Positions 37,334 through 45,350 of a stretch of 64,000 nt of DNA are shown here, in pieces. Position 1 is the first letter of the stretch. Each line of letters starts with the position of its first letter. The notes under the pieces were generated by a model. It was not told the origin of the DNA and made no database searches. It saw nothing but the letters and a program-made list of their open reading frames with translations. This DNA comes from Lachnospiraceae bacterium. Its GTDB lineage: Bacteria; Bacillota; Clostridia; Lachnospirales; Lachnospiraceae. The position numbers and the translations under genes are program-made. The stretch is from NCBI GenBank assembly GCA_024399135.1, contig JAKSHY010000012.1:26442-90441 (forward strand), in the 5' to 3' direction.

Positions 37334-38605
37334 TCACGATTCTCTTGCAAAGAAGCATCGACCACCACTCATGTACTGTGAACTCTGTGTAAGACACTGG
37401 CGGTACAAAGACTTAATATGATACATGGTTACTTTTTTTACTTGTGTTGAATTATTAAGATACTGAGTAATGTAAGTCAGCACTGTCCCATATCCCAGAT
37501 GCTTATTAAAAACATTTTTTACAATGGCATTACTCTTAAAGTCAGGCTCTTCTCTATTTCCAAAATTGAACCTCTTGTCATCAGGAGCTGCAAATACTTC
37601 ATACACAAGAACATCCCTTACCTCTTCAAGAATTCCGTTAAATTCATCTTTAGCAGCATTGTATTCAACTTCAGGATTATCAAAGTCTGTAAAGAGAAGA
37701 TTAAAATCTATTAAGTCATTTACCATTGCAGTAATAGCATCAATATCCACATCAGCATCAGCTTTTGTCCTGGCGCTGCCTTTTTCTGATAATGATAATG
37801 ATGTTGATACGGATGAACCACTTATTGTTTTAATCTCTGTTGTATTATGTGTGGTAATCTCTGATGTACTCTCAGTAGTAGTATATGTATTTGTAGGGTC
37901 ATTTCTGTCCAACCCCTTGGACAATTCTGTCTGAGCAGTTGGACAATTCTGTCTTTTTACCTGGACAAATCTGTCTGAGTTCTCGGACATTTTTGTCTTT
38001 TCACTTGGACAATTTTGTCTAAGTCCTTGGACATTTTTGTCTGAGTAGTTGGACAAATTTGACCGTCCGGTGGAAACGCCCATTTTATCAGCATTTTCGT
38101 CATCTTCATCTGCTATAATTTCATATTCTTCTGAAATATTTCCAGTGCCTTTAGTTGCCACATCTTCCTTTTGTGGATAAGTCAGTTCATATAATCTGTC
38201 TGCCACAAGCTCAATGAAGAGAACATTATGAGCAATAGTTCCACTTTTTAATCTGATTGATTTTCTGTGTCTTATGATTACTCCCAGGTCCTCAAGAAAT
38301 GCCAACGCTCTGGAAATAGTCTTTTCGCTTTCTCCGTAATTGTCCACGAAATAGTTATAATCCTTCTGAAGCATATCGCCGGCAAATCTTTTCTTCCATC
38401 CAATTACTTCACCAGTTCTTTCATCACGGACTTCCTGTGGTCTGTACCAGTAAACAATTTCAGAAAGAATATCCATGGCAAGACGCTGTGGCTTTCCCTG
38501 TTCATTTACGATTGTCTTATGCCATATTCTTGGCTTAACATCACCGGATATATTGATATGTCCGATTCTGTCTACGGCTTCTATACCGGTGGAAAAGAAC
38601 TCCAT
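37334..38605 (-). CDS. Replication-initiation-like winged-helix protein with internal iterons
   Basis: 423 residues. The N-terminal part (EFFSTGIEAVDRIGHINISG; MDILSEIVYWYRPQEV) is a winged-helix module typical of ICE/plasmid Rep-like proteins adjacent to parAB. The centre is low-complexity (Thr/Ser-rich) and the C-terminus is helical (VKNVFNKHLGYGTVLTYITQ). Seven 22-bp DNA repeats lie inside the coding region; because 22 is not a multiple of three, they are conserved as DNA, not protein. This points to an origin inside the gene. The start at 38605 uses GGAAGGTGAG. It ends just before the membrane protein gene. Confidence 0.7.
   Translation of the reverse strand: MEFFSTGIEAVDRIGHINISGDVKPRIWHKTIVNEQGKPQRLAMDILSEIVYWYRPQEVRDERTGEVIGWKKRFAGDMLQKDYNYFVDNYGESEKTISRALAFLEDLGVIIRHRKSIRLKSGTIAHNVLFIELVADRLYELTYPQKEDVATKGTGNISEEYEIIADEDDENADKMGVSTGRSNLSNYSDKNVQGLRQNCPSEKTKMSENSDRFVQVKRQNCPTAQTELSKGLDRNDPTNTYTTTESTSEITTHNTTEIKTISGSSVSTSLSLSEKGSARTKADADVDIDAITAMVNDLIDFNLLFTDFDNPEVEYNAAKDEFNGILEEVRDVLVYEVFAAPDDKRFNFGNREEPDFKSNAIVKNVFNKHLGYGTVLTYITQYLNNSTQVKKVTMYHIKSLYRQCLTQSSQYMSGGRCFFARES
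37917..38064. repeat. Seven 22-bp iterons within the Rep-like gene
   Basis: On the + strand each unit begins (T/C)(T/C)GGACA and continues to TGTCT. Units start at 37917, 37939, 37961, 37983, 38005, 38027 and 38049, exactly 22 bases apart, placing each on the same helix face. Typical unit: TTGGACAATTTTGTCT. Likely initiator-binding sites of a replication origin. Confidence 0.85.
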
Positions 38606-38610
38606 GCATC

Positions 38611-39519
38611 TCACCTTCCTTTCTTCCAATTATCTAATAATTCCAATATTACCTGCTCAATTTCATCTTCACTAACATCATCTGAAAAGTACTCGCTCAG
38701 CTTATCAGCCTTTAATGAAAACTGTCTTTTCTTTGGTTTCTTATCAGTAAGAATAAGCATTACCATTTCAGGAATCAGATTTCCCTTTGTTCCATATTCC
38801 TTAATCTTGGTAGCCTGCTCTTTGCTCATACTGATACCTGTCTCAATAATTGCATCACATACAACAGACTGTTTTTCATTATCCAGGAAGGAAATGTCTA
38901 CTCCCTGTACTACTCCAAGCTTCCCTACATCAACCAGCTCAAGAAGTTCATCTGATAAATATGAAAGCCTGATAAATCTCTGAACTGTTCTGCCGCTTTC
39001 TCCTGCAGCTTCTCCTACTTCATCGAAACTGCTTCCAAGCCCTCTCTTACCCTGACGCTTGATTGCATCATATTTCTGCCTGTATGCTTTTGCCTTTTCA
39101 GAAGGAAGCAGCTCGTCACGCTGTTGAAAATTTGAATCCACCATCATAATTCTCGCTGTCTCCATATCTGTATCTAATATTCGAAAAGGCATTGCTTCCT
39201 TTCCTGCCAGTCTGCTGGCTCTTGCTCTTCTGTGGCCCGATACAATGAAATAACCACCCTCAGGATCCTTAATAGCAAGTCCTGGATGGAACAGACCATA
39301 CTCGCTGATACTCTCAACAAGTTCTTTCATCTGTTCATCATCCAAAACCTTAAAGGGATGCTCCGGGAATTCCTTTAATTCATCAAGATTAATTTCAAGT
39401 ACCGGATAGTTACTCTGGACACTGTGTCCAGAAGTATCATCATCTATATTCTCAAGACCAAGTAAGGCCTCGTAAGAATCAAATTTAATAGGTTTCTTCT
39501 GTACCTTAGGCTTATTCAT
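38611..39519 (-). CDS. parB: ParB-family partition protein
   Basis: 302 residues. ParB/Spo0J nuclease-like N-terminal fold with GHRRARASRLAG (box II) and ELPSEKAKAYRQKYD. A helix-turn-helix region follows (SGRTVQRFIRLSYLSDEL), then a C-terminal dimerisation segment. It partners ParA (overlap of 8 bases) and probably loads on the TGGACAC palindromes nearby, one of which lies in its own 5' coding region. The ATG at 39519 follows GGAGG; a longer frame to 39555 is less likely. Confidence 0.9.
   Translation of the reverse strand: MNKPKVQKKPIKFDSYEALLGLENIDDDTSGHSVQSNYPVLEINLDELKEFPEHPFKVLDDEQMKELVESISEYGLFHPGLAIKDPEGGYFIVSGHRRARASRLAGKEAMPFRILDTDMETARIMMVDSNFQQRDELLPSEKAKAYRQKYDAIKRQGKRGLGSSFDEVGEAAGESGRTVQRFIRLSYLSDELLELVDVGKLGVVQGVDISFLDNEKQSVVCDAIIETGISMSKEQATKIKEYGTKGNLIPEMVMLILTDKKPKKRQFSLKADKLSEYFSDDVSEDEIEQVILELLDNWKKGR
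39416..39430. promoter_or_regulatory. TGGACACTGTGTCCA palindrome, copy 3 (within parB)
   Basis: A perfect 15-bp palindrome inside the parB coding sequence, extended to 17 bp by flanking C/G. Candidate parS-like site. Confidence 0.6.
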
Positions 39520-40294
39520 TATCAAGCACCTCCTCAACAAGGGATGCATAGCCATTTGCTACTGTTCCCTTGGGATCATACTCAAATATGCTGTAGCCTG
39601 TTGCAGGACACTCCTTGGCTCTTACTGATGCAGGAATGACCTTCTCATAAAAATGCACATTATTTTCAAATGCTTCCCTTACAGCCTGCATCACTTCCCT
39701 TGCATCTCTGGTACGGTTATCAACGATAGTAAAGAGAATTCCTTCTATCTCCAGTCCTGGATTAAGCTTCTTCTTAATCATTCCTATCGTCTGAAATAAC
39801 TGCTGAAGTCCATCTACTGGAAGAGCTTCCGGTGTCACCGGTATAAGAATACTGTCAGCAGCTGTAAAAGCATTTACTGTTAAAAGACCAAGTGTTGGCT
39901 GACAATCGATTATGATATAGTCATAAAATGGTCTCATCATTGTTACATAATCTTTTAATATCTGTTCTCTGTTCATAGCGCTGAAAAGCACCAGTTCCAT
40001 TCCCGAATACTTTAAATTCGTTGGCATCAGATCCACACCTTCTGCAGTCTTTATAATGCCATCACCTGGCTCGATATCGATGTCATTTACAAGATTCTTC
40101 ATAACATCATCCAATGTATATTCAAGACTTGCCGGACTTTCTACTCCTAAGCTTTTTGATAAATGTCCCTGAGGATCATTATCTATTGCCAGTACTCTTT
40201 TTCCTTTTCTTGCAAGTCCTGTAGCCAAATTTGCGGCGGTTGTCGTCTTTCCAATTCCGCCCTTATTATTTCCGATTGCAATTACTTTCGCCAT
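39512..40294 (-). CDS. parA: ParA-family partition ATPase
   Basis: 260 residues with the deviant Walker A NNKGGIGKTTTAAN (9-22), Walker A' YIIIDCQPTLGLL and a following P-loop-type fold. It should drive segregation of the excised, replicating ICE with ParB. GGAGGT precedes the ATG and the DUF3970 gene ends 13 bases upstream. Strong match to plasmid/ICE ParA proteins. Confidence 0.95.
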   Translation of the reverse strand: MAKVIAIGNNKGGIGKTTTAANLATGLARKGKRVLAIDNDPQGHLSKSLGVESPASLEYTLDDVMKNLVNDIDIEPGDGIIKTAEGVDLMPTNLKYSGMELVLFSAMNREQILKDYVTMMRPFYDYIIIDCQPTLGLLTVNAFTAADSILIPVTPEALPVDGLQQLFQTIGMIKKKLNPGLEIEGILFTIVDNRTRDAREVMQAVREAFENNVHFYEKVIPASVRAKECPATGYSIFEYDPKGTVANGYASLVEEVLDNE

Positions 40295-40307
40295 GGTTAT
40301 ACCTCCA

Positions 40308-40484
40308 TTAACTGTTCTTTGTATTCGCTTTACCTATTTCTACATAAACACGATAATATCTGTCTGTTCCTTTGTTTCTGTAAAATTCTGAAACTTCTCT
40401 AGTTTCTACTTTTGGACACCTCTGTATGATTTTTACGAACCACTTTATATCGTTCTTGGTACCCATTAATCTGATTTTTAACAT
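40308..40484 (-). CDS. Small DUF3970-like protein
   Basis: 58 residues, a short gene easily missed: MLKIRLMGTKNDIKWFVKII, then strands around RCPKVETREVS and RYYRVYVEIGK. The beta-alpha-beta-beta pattern fits DUF3970. ATG 40484 is preceded by a GGAGGCGGCGGAG purine-rich site, and the stop lies 13 bases before parA, so it leads the partition operon. Function unknown. Confidence 0.7.
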   Translation of the reverse strand: MLKIRLMGTKNDIKWFVKIIQRCPKVETREVSEFYRNKGTDRYYRVYVEIGKANTKNS

Positions 40485-40580
40485 GCTACTCCGCCGCCTC
40501 CTTCTATCAAATATCAGATTGCAACCGGTGCACTTAACGCTGTGAATTCGACCATAACTGCTCAGGTTGTCCCCGAAACG

Positions 40581-40626
40581 TAAAAAGGGACATCTTCTTA
40601 GATTTTCATCTAGGAAAATGCCCCTT
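40581..40626 (-). terminator. Terminator-like hairpin upstream of the partition operon
   Basis: Minus strand: AAGGGGCAT and ATGTCCCTT (G-T pair allowed) followed by TTTT. An inner AGAT hairpin lies in the loop. It may end readthrough from the integrase side or act as an attenuator for parA expression. Confidence 0.5.
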
Positions 40627-40891
40627 GTAGGTACAAATCTATATTTACTTTCTAATCACTAACATTTTTCGTATACACTAACATTTATACGAATTTTCTT
40701 TCAAATACCCTAAAATACCGGGTTCTATCCAACACATTGAAGGTAAATTAAGGACTAATAAACTCGAAATTTATGTTAGTACTTCTGTTAGTAACCCGAT
40801 TTTCGCCATTTTTTGAATTGGTCAAAATTGGTCAAAACTCAGTGTTTATAAGGCTTTCAAGCCACTAACATAAAGGCTTTACTTATCTAAC

Positions 40892-40908
40892 GATTTCATC
40901 GTCGGGAC
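40892..40908. other. Candidate attachment core (right copy)
   Basis: GATTTCATCGTCGGGAC, 16 of 17 bases identical to 2624-2640, followed by TACATCC at 40921. It lies about 250 bases past the intact integrase. Confidence 0.45.
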
Positions 40909-41142
40909 GGGTCAATTAGATACATCCAATTCATGTCTTCGGATGTATTTTAGGTCCGCCAAATGTCTTTTCAGCGAATCCAATTTCCGTCACTTAATGT
41001 CATTTAATGTGGAGCCCTGCGAGTCCTTCATGGGTCAGCCCACTATATCGATGACATCTGAAAAGTTTGGTCAAAATAAACCGAAGATGCTCATGTTGTT
41101 TCAAAGAAGTCCATGAGACACTTCGTTTTCAGAAATAGTATC

Positions 41143-41161
41143 GCGTACTTTTTAAGTACGC
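41143..41161 (-). terminator. Hairpin at the integrase 3' end
   Basis: GCGTACTT-TTT-AAGTACGC, immediately after the integrase stop. It may serve as a weak terminator or as part of the attachment region. Confidence 0.45.
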
Positions 41162-42400
41162 TTATCTTATTATAATCTTTCCGTTAAGATTTGTCATTAC
41201 TTCTTGCTTCTTCTCCTGTGTACACTCTGCATATATATCCATCGTAGTCTGAATATCTGAATGTCCCATTATGGACTGGATAACTTTCAGATTGGATTCA
41301 TTCTCACACAGTCTTGTACAGAAAGTATGACGTAGATTATGTGCACTGAAGCTTGGAAGAATAAGTGGTTCCCTGTCTTCTTTCTTAGCAGCTTCCTTTT
41401 CCCTCTCGTTATAGGCATTGGTCGCTCTGTGGATTGCATTATTCACACATCCTGCCTGATACAAAGTGTGATCAGCTGTAGTAAATACAAATCCTGAATA
41501 ACCATCAATTTCTTCTTCACAGAACCCCAAGCATTTCTGAAGCTGATATTCTAATAGGAAAGCTTCCATTACTTCATCAACTATTGGAATGCTTCTGACT
41601 CCGGCTTCGGTCTTAGGTGACTGAATATGTCTTTCAATCTTCCGTTCCCTTCCAACCGGTCTGTCTGTCAGATTATGATTCACACTGATTATTCGATTCT
41701 TGAAATCGACATCCTCCCATCTGAGTCCCAGACATTCTCCAATTCTCATTCCTGTTCCAAGAAGGATTGTAATAATTGGGTACCATCCTTTAAACTCAGG
41801 AGCGCTCTCCAGAAAATTCATGAATGCTTTCTGCTGTGGAATCGTAAGTGCATGTCTCTTGGGCTTAACCCATAGCTTACTTTTCTTAATCTCATTCATC
41901 ACATCATCGGATGGATTCTTTCGAATGATATCCTCCCTCACTGCTAATGCAAATGCTGGATGAAGCTGTGTGTGAACATGCTCTACTGATGTAGCTGCCA
42001 GCCCTCTATCTTTCATCAGTGAATAATAAAACTTCTTAATATCTGAATACTTTATATCCACTATTCTTCTCTGGCCAAAGGTGTCTCTCACATAACTATC
42101 ATAATAATAGATATAACCTGCAAGAGTAGTTTCCTTCAGATTGAACTTCTGACTAATGTATCTGTCATACAGTTCATTAAGAGTCATTCGCTGAGCGGTG
42201 CTGGAATCAATTCCATCATCTCTGTCTCTCAGAATCTTCTTTTCCTTTTCTCGAAGTTCAACAATATTCTTGGCATAAACCACATGTCTCTGCTTCTCTC
42301 TATCTACATAGGAAAAAGAATATCTTCCGTCAGCCCTGTAGCATTCTCCTCGACGGAGCACATAACCATTTTTATCTTTACGTTTTTCAATTGTTGCCAT
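41162..42400 (-). CDS. int: Tyrosine integrase of the second ICE
   Basis: 412 residues. N-terminal arm-binding domain (RRGECYRADGRYSFSYVD), core-binding SAM-like domain, then catalytic residues: R in GTGMRIGE (about 217), HNLRHTF (about 352-358), H380 in GHSDIQ and nucleophile Y390. This is the Tn916-type family. Upstream on the same strand are an RHH gene, a DUF6462 excisionase-like gene and a sigma-like gene, the same order as at the end of Tn916-type ICEs. Its 3' end faces the attachment-like core. The remnant at 2870-2977 is a homolog. Confidence 0.95.
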   Translation of the reverse strand: MATIEKRKDKNGYVLRRGECYRADGRYSFSYVDREKQRHVVYAKNIVELREKEKKILRDRDDGIDSSTAQRMTLNELYDRYISQKFNLKETTLAGYIYYYDSYVRDTFGQRRIVDIKYSDIKKFYYSLMKDRGLAATSVEHVHTQLHPAFALAVREDIIRKNPSDDVMNEIKKSKLWVKPKRHALTIPQQKAFMNFLESAPEFKGWYPIITILLGTGMRIGECLGLRWEDVDFKNRIISVNHNLTDRPVGRERKIERHIQSPKTEAGVRSIPIVDEVMEAFLLEYQLQKCLGFCEEEIDGYSGFVFTTADHTLYQAGCVNNAIHRATNAYNEREKEAAKKEDREPLILPSFSAHNLRHTFCTRLCENESNLKVIQSIMGHSDIQTTMDIYAECTQEKKQEVMTNLNGKIIIR

Positions 42401-42433
42401 GCTATCACCTCACTTAATGTGAGGAACAGTTAG

Positions 42434-42613
42434 CTATTGGCTCTTTTGCTTCTCCTGATCAAGCTGCATCTTTATTCCTCGCTTAATCACTTCCGCATTG
42501 GTCAGATCGTGTCTTTTGGCATAGGCTTCAAACTCTTCAAGTTCCTTCGCAGTAAGTCTTGCACTAATCTTATATGCTCTTGGATCTTCCGCTACCGGTC
42601 TTCCTGTTCTCAT
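42434..42613 (-). CDS. Small RHH-type protein upstream of the integrase
   Basis: 59 residues from ATG 42613 with GGAGGAGGAT upstream. RTGRPVAEDP, then a strand (AYKISARLTAKELEEFEAY) and a helix with TNAEVIKRGI are typical of the CopG-like ribbon-helix-helix fold. Placed between the excisionase-like gene and int; probably an accessory regulator of integration. Confidence 0.7.
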   Translation of the reverse strand: MRTGRPVAEDPRAYKISARLTAKELEEFEAYAKRHDLTNAEVIKRGIKMQLDQEKQKSQ

Positions 42614-42696
42614 ACCTATCCTCCTCCACTTTCTATAATCCATTATAATTTATGGGTTCCATTAAGTCAACAACTAATATTCCTCTTTCTTCTTAT

Positions 42697-42957
42697 TTAT
42701 AATAAAGACGATTCTTCTCTGAAATTGTCATCAAGAAACTTATCAAACAGCTGCGTATCCACTAACACCATTCCACAAACCTTTATTACTGCTCCTGCCT
42801 GTCTTGCTATTTTATCGAATGAATGTCTTCCCATGGGATAAACCTTAGGACCATCAACCTGTCGGATATATTTGGATCTCCCAGGATTCATATACTGCTT
42901 GATTATTTTTTCATTTTCCATTTCTTCTAATTCTTGTATTTCTATATTCCTAGCCAT
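42697..42957 (-). CDS. DUF6462-type excisionase-like protein
   Basis: 86 residues. Acidic N-terminus (EIQELEEMENEKII), then KYIRQVDGPKVYPMGRHSFD and a C-terminal LVDTQLFDKFLDDN, paralogous to the protein at 2117-2335. The helix-turn-helix layout resembles MerR-type excisionases. It starts 4 bases after the sigma-like gene. Expected to bias the integrase toward excision; inferred. Confidence 0.75.
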   Translation of the reverse strand: MARNIEIQELEEMENEKIIKQYMNPGRSKYIRQVDGPKVYPMGRHSFDKIARQAGAVIKVCGMVLVDTQLFDKFLDDNFREESSLL

Positions 42958-42960
42958 TTG

Positions 42961-43518
42961 TTATCCCCTTCTATTCTTCTTTCTATAAATCTGTTCTTTT
43001 ATATTTACCTTTATCCTACGGACTTTTTGTTTGGCCGACTCATACTGAATTCCTCCAGACTCGGCTATATCCATGAAAGAAGTTTCCTGTTTGAGATAAG
43101 CCACAAATAACTCTTTATCCCTTGGGACAAGTTCCTTTACCCTTTTTTCAAATTTGGAATAATCATCAATCATTACCCTAACAAGAGCTGCATCCTGAAG
43201 ATATTCCTCCACATTGCTTACACCGTCCAGTTCACCACCTGAAAAATCTCCAGTTAGAATTGCTGTATGAAGCGCTGAATGTCGAACCCCATCACGCTGT
43301 GTAGGATTGCTTAATCCTGAAGTCTGAACTCTTACTCCCAAATCTCCCATCTCAGCTCTTCTGTTGTAGTCCTGTTCTTCTTTAATATCCTCTTCCATTT
43401 CTTCGATGAAGTTGTCTACTATATCCATGAAACAAGGATAATACTTACAGATAATGTCAATCCGCTTACCCGAATCCGCTATTTCATATTTTCGTATTAC
43501 TTTTGCTCCAGTAATCAT
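42961..43518 (-). CDS. Sigma-70-like regulator of the ICE
   Basis: 185 residues with a sigma region-4-type helix-turn-helix at the C-terminus (DKELFVAYLKQETSFMDIAE then QYESAKQKVRRIKVNI) and a basic end (RKKNRRG). The N-terminal half lacks a recognisable region 2. Similar proteins precede xis/int in Firmicutes ICEs, as orf7 does in Tn916. It is the first gene of the four-gene int module. Confidence 0.65.
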   Translation of the reverse strand: MITGAKVIRKYEIADSGKRIDIICKYYPCFMDIVDNFIEEMEEDIKEEQDYNRRAEMGDLGVRVQTSGLSNPTQRDGVRHSALHTAILTGDFSGGELDGVSNVEEYLQDAALVRVMIDDYSKFEKRVKELVPRDKELFVAYLKQETSFMDIAESGGIQYESAKQKVRRIKVNIKEQIYRKKNRRG

Positions 43519-43842
43519 AAGTCCTCCTAAAAATGAACTTGTGCTACCAAAGCTAAACCGGTTTTGCTTTGTTGTTTTCGCTTACATTGACATTCTATGA
43601 CATCGGTTGGATTGTTACCTTCCCCAAAGCTTTAGATATGAGATAGAAAATCTAAAAGATTTTTAGATTTTGGACAAAATAATAGAGCGATCATTTCTGA
43701 CCGCCCTTTATAATAAGAACATTTTCATCTTCATTTTTAATTCAAAAAACAGTTATATAACATCACAATACTAAAATATTCATGTCCTATTTTGATAGAT
43801 AAAAATTTTCTAATCTTGTTAGATACAAAAATATCGTGCTGA
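43519..43842. other. Intergenic region between the int module and the peptide genes
   Basis: No gene seen. There is an imperfect hairpin GCGGTCAGAAATGATCGC (about 43686-43703, minus strand) and an AAAATCT/AGATTTT inverted pair near 43648-43671. The peptide-gene transcript probably ends here, as the hairpin is the only terminator-like feature. Confidence 0.4.
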
Positions 43843-44031
43843 TTATTTTCCTGTTGGTTTAATCGGTAACATTCCATCACCTGGCCTTTTAGGGAAAGGA
43901 ATCGCCCCACCAGCAACACCATCTAACTCTTCATCTGTAAGTTCCATACCAGCTTCTGCAATGATAGCCTTCTTTTCTTCCTTAGACTCTACTGATTCTA
44001 CTTTATCTTTTAATTTGCCTGTTAACTTCAT
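43843..44031 (-). CDS. Double-glycine leader peptide precursor 1
   Basis: 62 residues: a 42-residue leader starting MKLTGKLKDK, with AIIAEAGMELTDEELDGVAGG at its end (a GG cleavage site), then a 20-residue proline-rich core (AIPFPKRPGDGMLPIKPTGK). The leader is nearly the same as that of the next gene. GG-leader peptides are normally trimmed and exported by C39-type ABC transporters, and none is encoded in this window. It could be a bacteriocin-like or signalling peptide. The ATG is preceded by GAGAGGTAGAAGG. Confidence 0.75.
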   Translation of the reverse strand: MKLTGKLKDKVESVESKEEKKAIIAEAGMELTDEELDGVAGGAIPFPKRPGDGMLPIKPTGK

Positions 44032-44077
44032 ACCTTCTACCTCTCAATCTTCATTAATCACGAATATCGAGCTGATT

Positions 44078-44269
44078 TTATCTTTTTGGTTTTGGATTAT
44101 CTAATGTTTGGCACATATCAGCAGACGTTTGGCCTATAACAAAACCACCAGCAACACCATCTAACTCTTCATCTGTAAGTTCCATTCCAGCTTCAGCAAT
44201 GATAGCCTTCTTTTCTTCCTTTGTCTGTGCTTCTTCAACCTTGTTTTTTAATAATCCTGTTAACTTCAT
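44078..44269 (-). CDS. Double-glycine leader peptide precursor 2
   Basis: 63 residues: a 42-residue leader (MKLTGLLKNKVEEAQTKEEK... ending ELTDEELDGVAGG) and a 21-residue core beginning FVIGQTSADMCQ and ending KPKR, with one Cys. The start at 44269 follows GGAGGG. It is the gene immediately downstream of box A (44306-44355) and is about 45 bases upstream of precursor 1, so both are likely in one transcript. Its leader also appears fused to a CPBP protein at 60690-61646. Confidence 0.8.
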   Translation of the reverse strand: MKLTGLLKNKVEEAQTKEEKKAIIAEAGMELTDEELDGVAGGFVIGQTSADMCQTLDNPKPKR

Positions 44270-44305
44270 AACGTAACCCTCCAATCAATAACTGATTTCG
44301 TTTTC

Positions 44306-44355
44306 TATATACTTATACGAACCACTTCCCCAAGTGGCTACTATTTCATTTTACC
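44306..44355 (-). promoter_or_regulatory. Regulon box A (upstream of leader peptide 2)
   Basis: Minus strand: GTAAAAT, TAGTA, then the palindrome CCACTTGGGGAAGTGG (44322-44337) and TTCGTATAA. Related boxes are at about 60460, 61690 and 63945. The palindrome lies 53 bases before the leader ATG, probably at the -35 region, with TATAAG as a -10-like element. Confidence 0.75.
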
Positions 44356-44369
44356 CAACTAATTTTTGG

Positions 44370-45335
44370 TTATTTCATATATAGTACTTTATCCCTGTCA
44401 AACTTAATAAAACTGTCCTCATCTACTTCAGCTGGAACTGTACACTCAGGGTCATCGAAAACATCATACATGTCGTTACTATCCTTAATCCAGTAATCCA
44501 AAACGGTATTTTCATTGGCAGTTATTTCATATTCCTTTTCATCCGCTGTTCCAACTTTTGCGATAATCTTAATTGTGTGTGTTGGATTCCCAAAAACTTC
44601 ATTATAAATCTCGTCATCTTTTTCCTTGGAAGGATTTTCCTTAGAATATTCTCTATTAGTTACTGTGTAAACTATGCTTTCATTCTCATCAGCATACTTT
44701 ATCGCTTCCGTAAGACTAATCATTCTAAGAGTATCTAAATCAAATTCTCTATTTGATTCTATATATTCTATATCTCTATTAGTATCAACGCCATATCCAG
44801 CTAAAGCTTCCTCATCTCGTTCACTAACAAGATATCGAGCCCTAATATATAGCCTTCCGTCGCGAATCTCTCTTTCTAGATACTCTTCGTCAGCGCGATA
44901 TATCTCATCAAAATCACCTAATAATCTAGTCTCTTCCTGATATTTCCATAATTCATCATCATAAACTCTTACTATTTTCTTTTCAGGTGCATAATTATAT
45001 GACCCATAACTGATATGTCCCGAAGTCACATTGTTATCACCCCAATTCGTAAACATAGCAAAATATCCATCTGGCCCTGTGATTACTTCGAGAGTACGTT
45101 CTCCATCTATGCCTACTATCTGTTCCGATTTAAGGAATTCACCATTCTGAATAATTTCTGAGTTCTTATTATTTTCTACAATTGCCATTTTCAGCTCATC
45201 ATCGCTCATCTTTTTGTTGTATTTTGAGCTACCGGATGTATTACCACAGGCCATTAAAGTCACACATGCGACAACTAATATTGCATAGACGACAATACGA
45301 CATTTTATTTTTGAAACATCATTACTATTTCCCAT
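44370..45335 (-). CDS. Lipoprotein of unknown function
   Basis: 321 residues with a lipobox ending at C30 (CVTLMAC). The mature protein is acidic, rich in Asp/Glu/Tyr, with repeated beta-type segments (RVYDDELWKYQEE; YIRARYLVSERDEE) and no enzyme motif. It follows the M13 peptidase gene by 15 bases and precedes the peptide genes. It may be a binding or carrier lipoprotein for the protease cluster. No family recognised. Confidence 0.65.
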   Translation of the reverse strand: MGNSNDVSKIKCRIVVYAILVVACVTLMACGNTSGSSKYNKKMSDDELKMAIVENNKNSEIIQNGEFLKSEQIVGIDGERTLEVITGPDGYFAMFTNWGDNNVTSGHISYGSYNYAPEKKIVRVYDDELWKYQEETRLLGDFDEIYRADEEYLEREIRDGRLYIRARYLVSERDEEALAGYGVDTNRDIEYIESNREFDLDTLRMISLTEAIKYADENESIVYTVTNREYSKENPSKEKDDEIYNEVFGNPTHTIKIIAKVGTADEKEYEITANENTVLDYWIKDSNDMYDVFDDPECTVPAEVDEDSFIKFDRDKVLYMK

Positions 45336-45350
45336 TATTCTTTCCCTCGC

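Larger units (their letters stand above)
40485..41161. other. Non-coding region: promoter repeats, terminator, attachment-like core
   Basis: No gene seen. It holds a terminator-like hairpin (40581-40626) and two direct copies of CACTAACATTT (40660s and 40677s) with related ACTAACATAA copies further right. A TTGGTCAAAA tandem pair follows (about 40818-40838), then the attachment-like core (40892-40908), an ATACATCC/GGATGTAT inverted pair (40920-40948) and a GCGTACTT/AAGTACGC hairpin (41143-41161). The repeats near 40660-40800 could be operators of the partition operon. Confidence 0.55.

Noticed and set aside
37917..38064. Regular repeats considered as a CRISPR array
   Set aside because: The period is 22 bases with no unique spacers, the repeats lie inside an open coding frame, and no cas genes are present. 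Iterons fit better.
40485..41161. tRNA gene as integration target
   Set aside because: I looked for a cloverleaf around the attachment-like cores and saw none.
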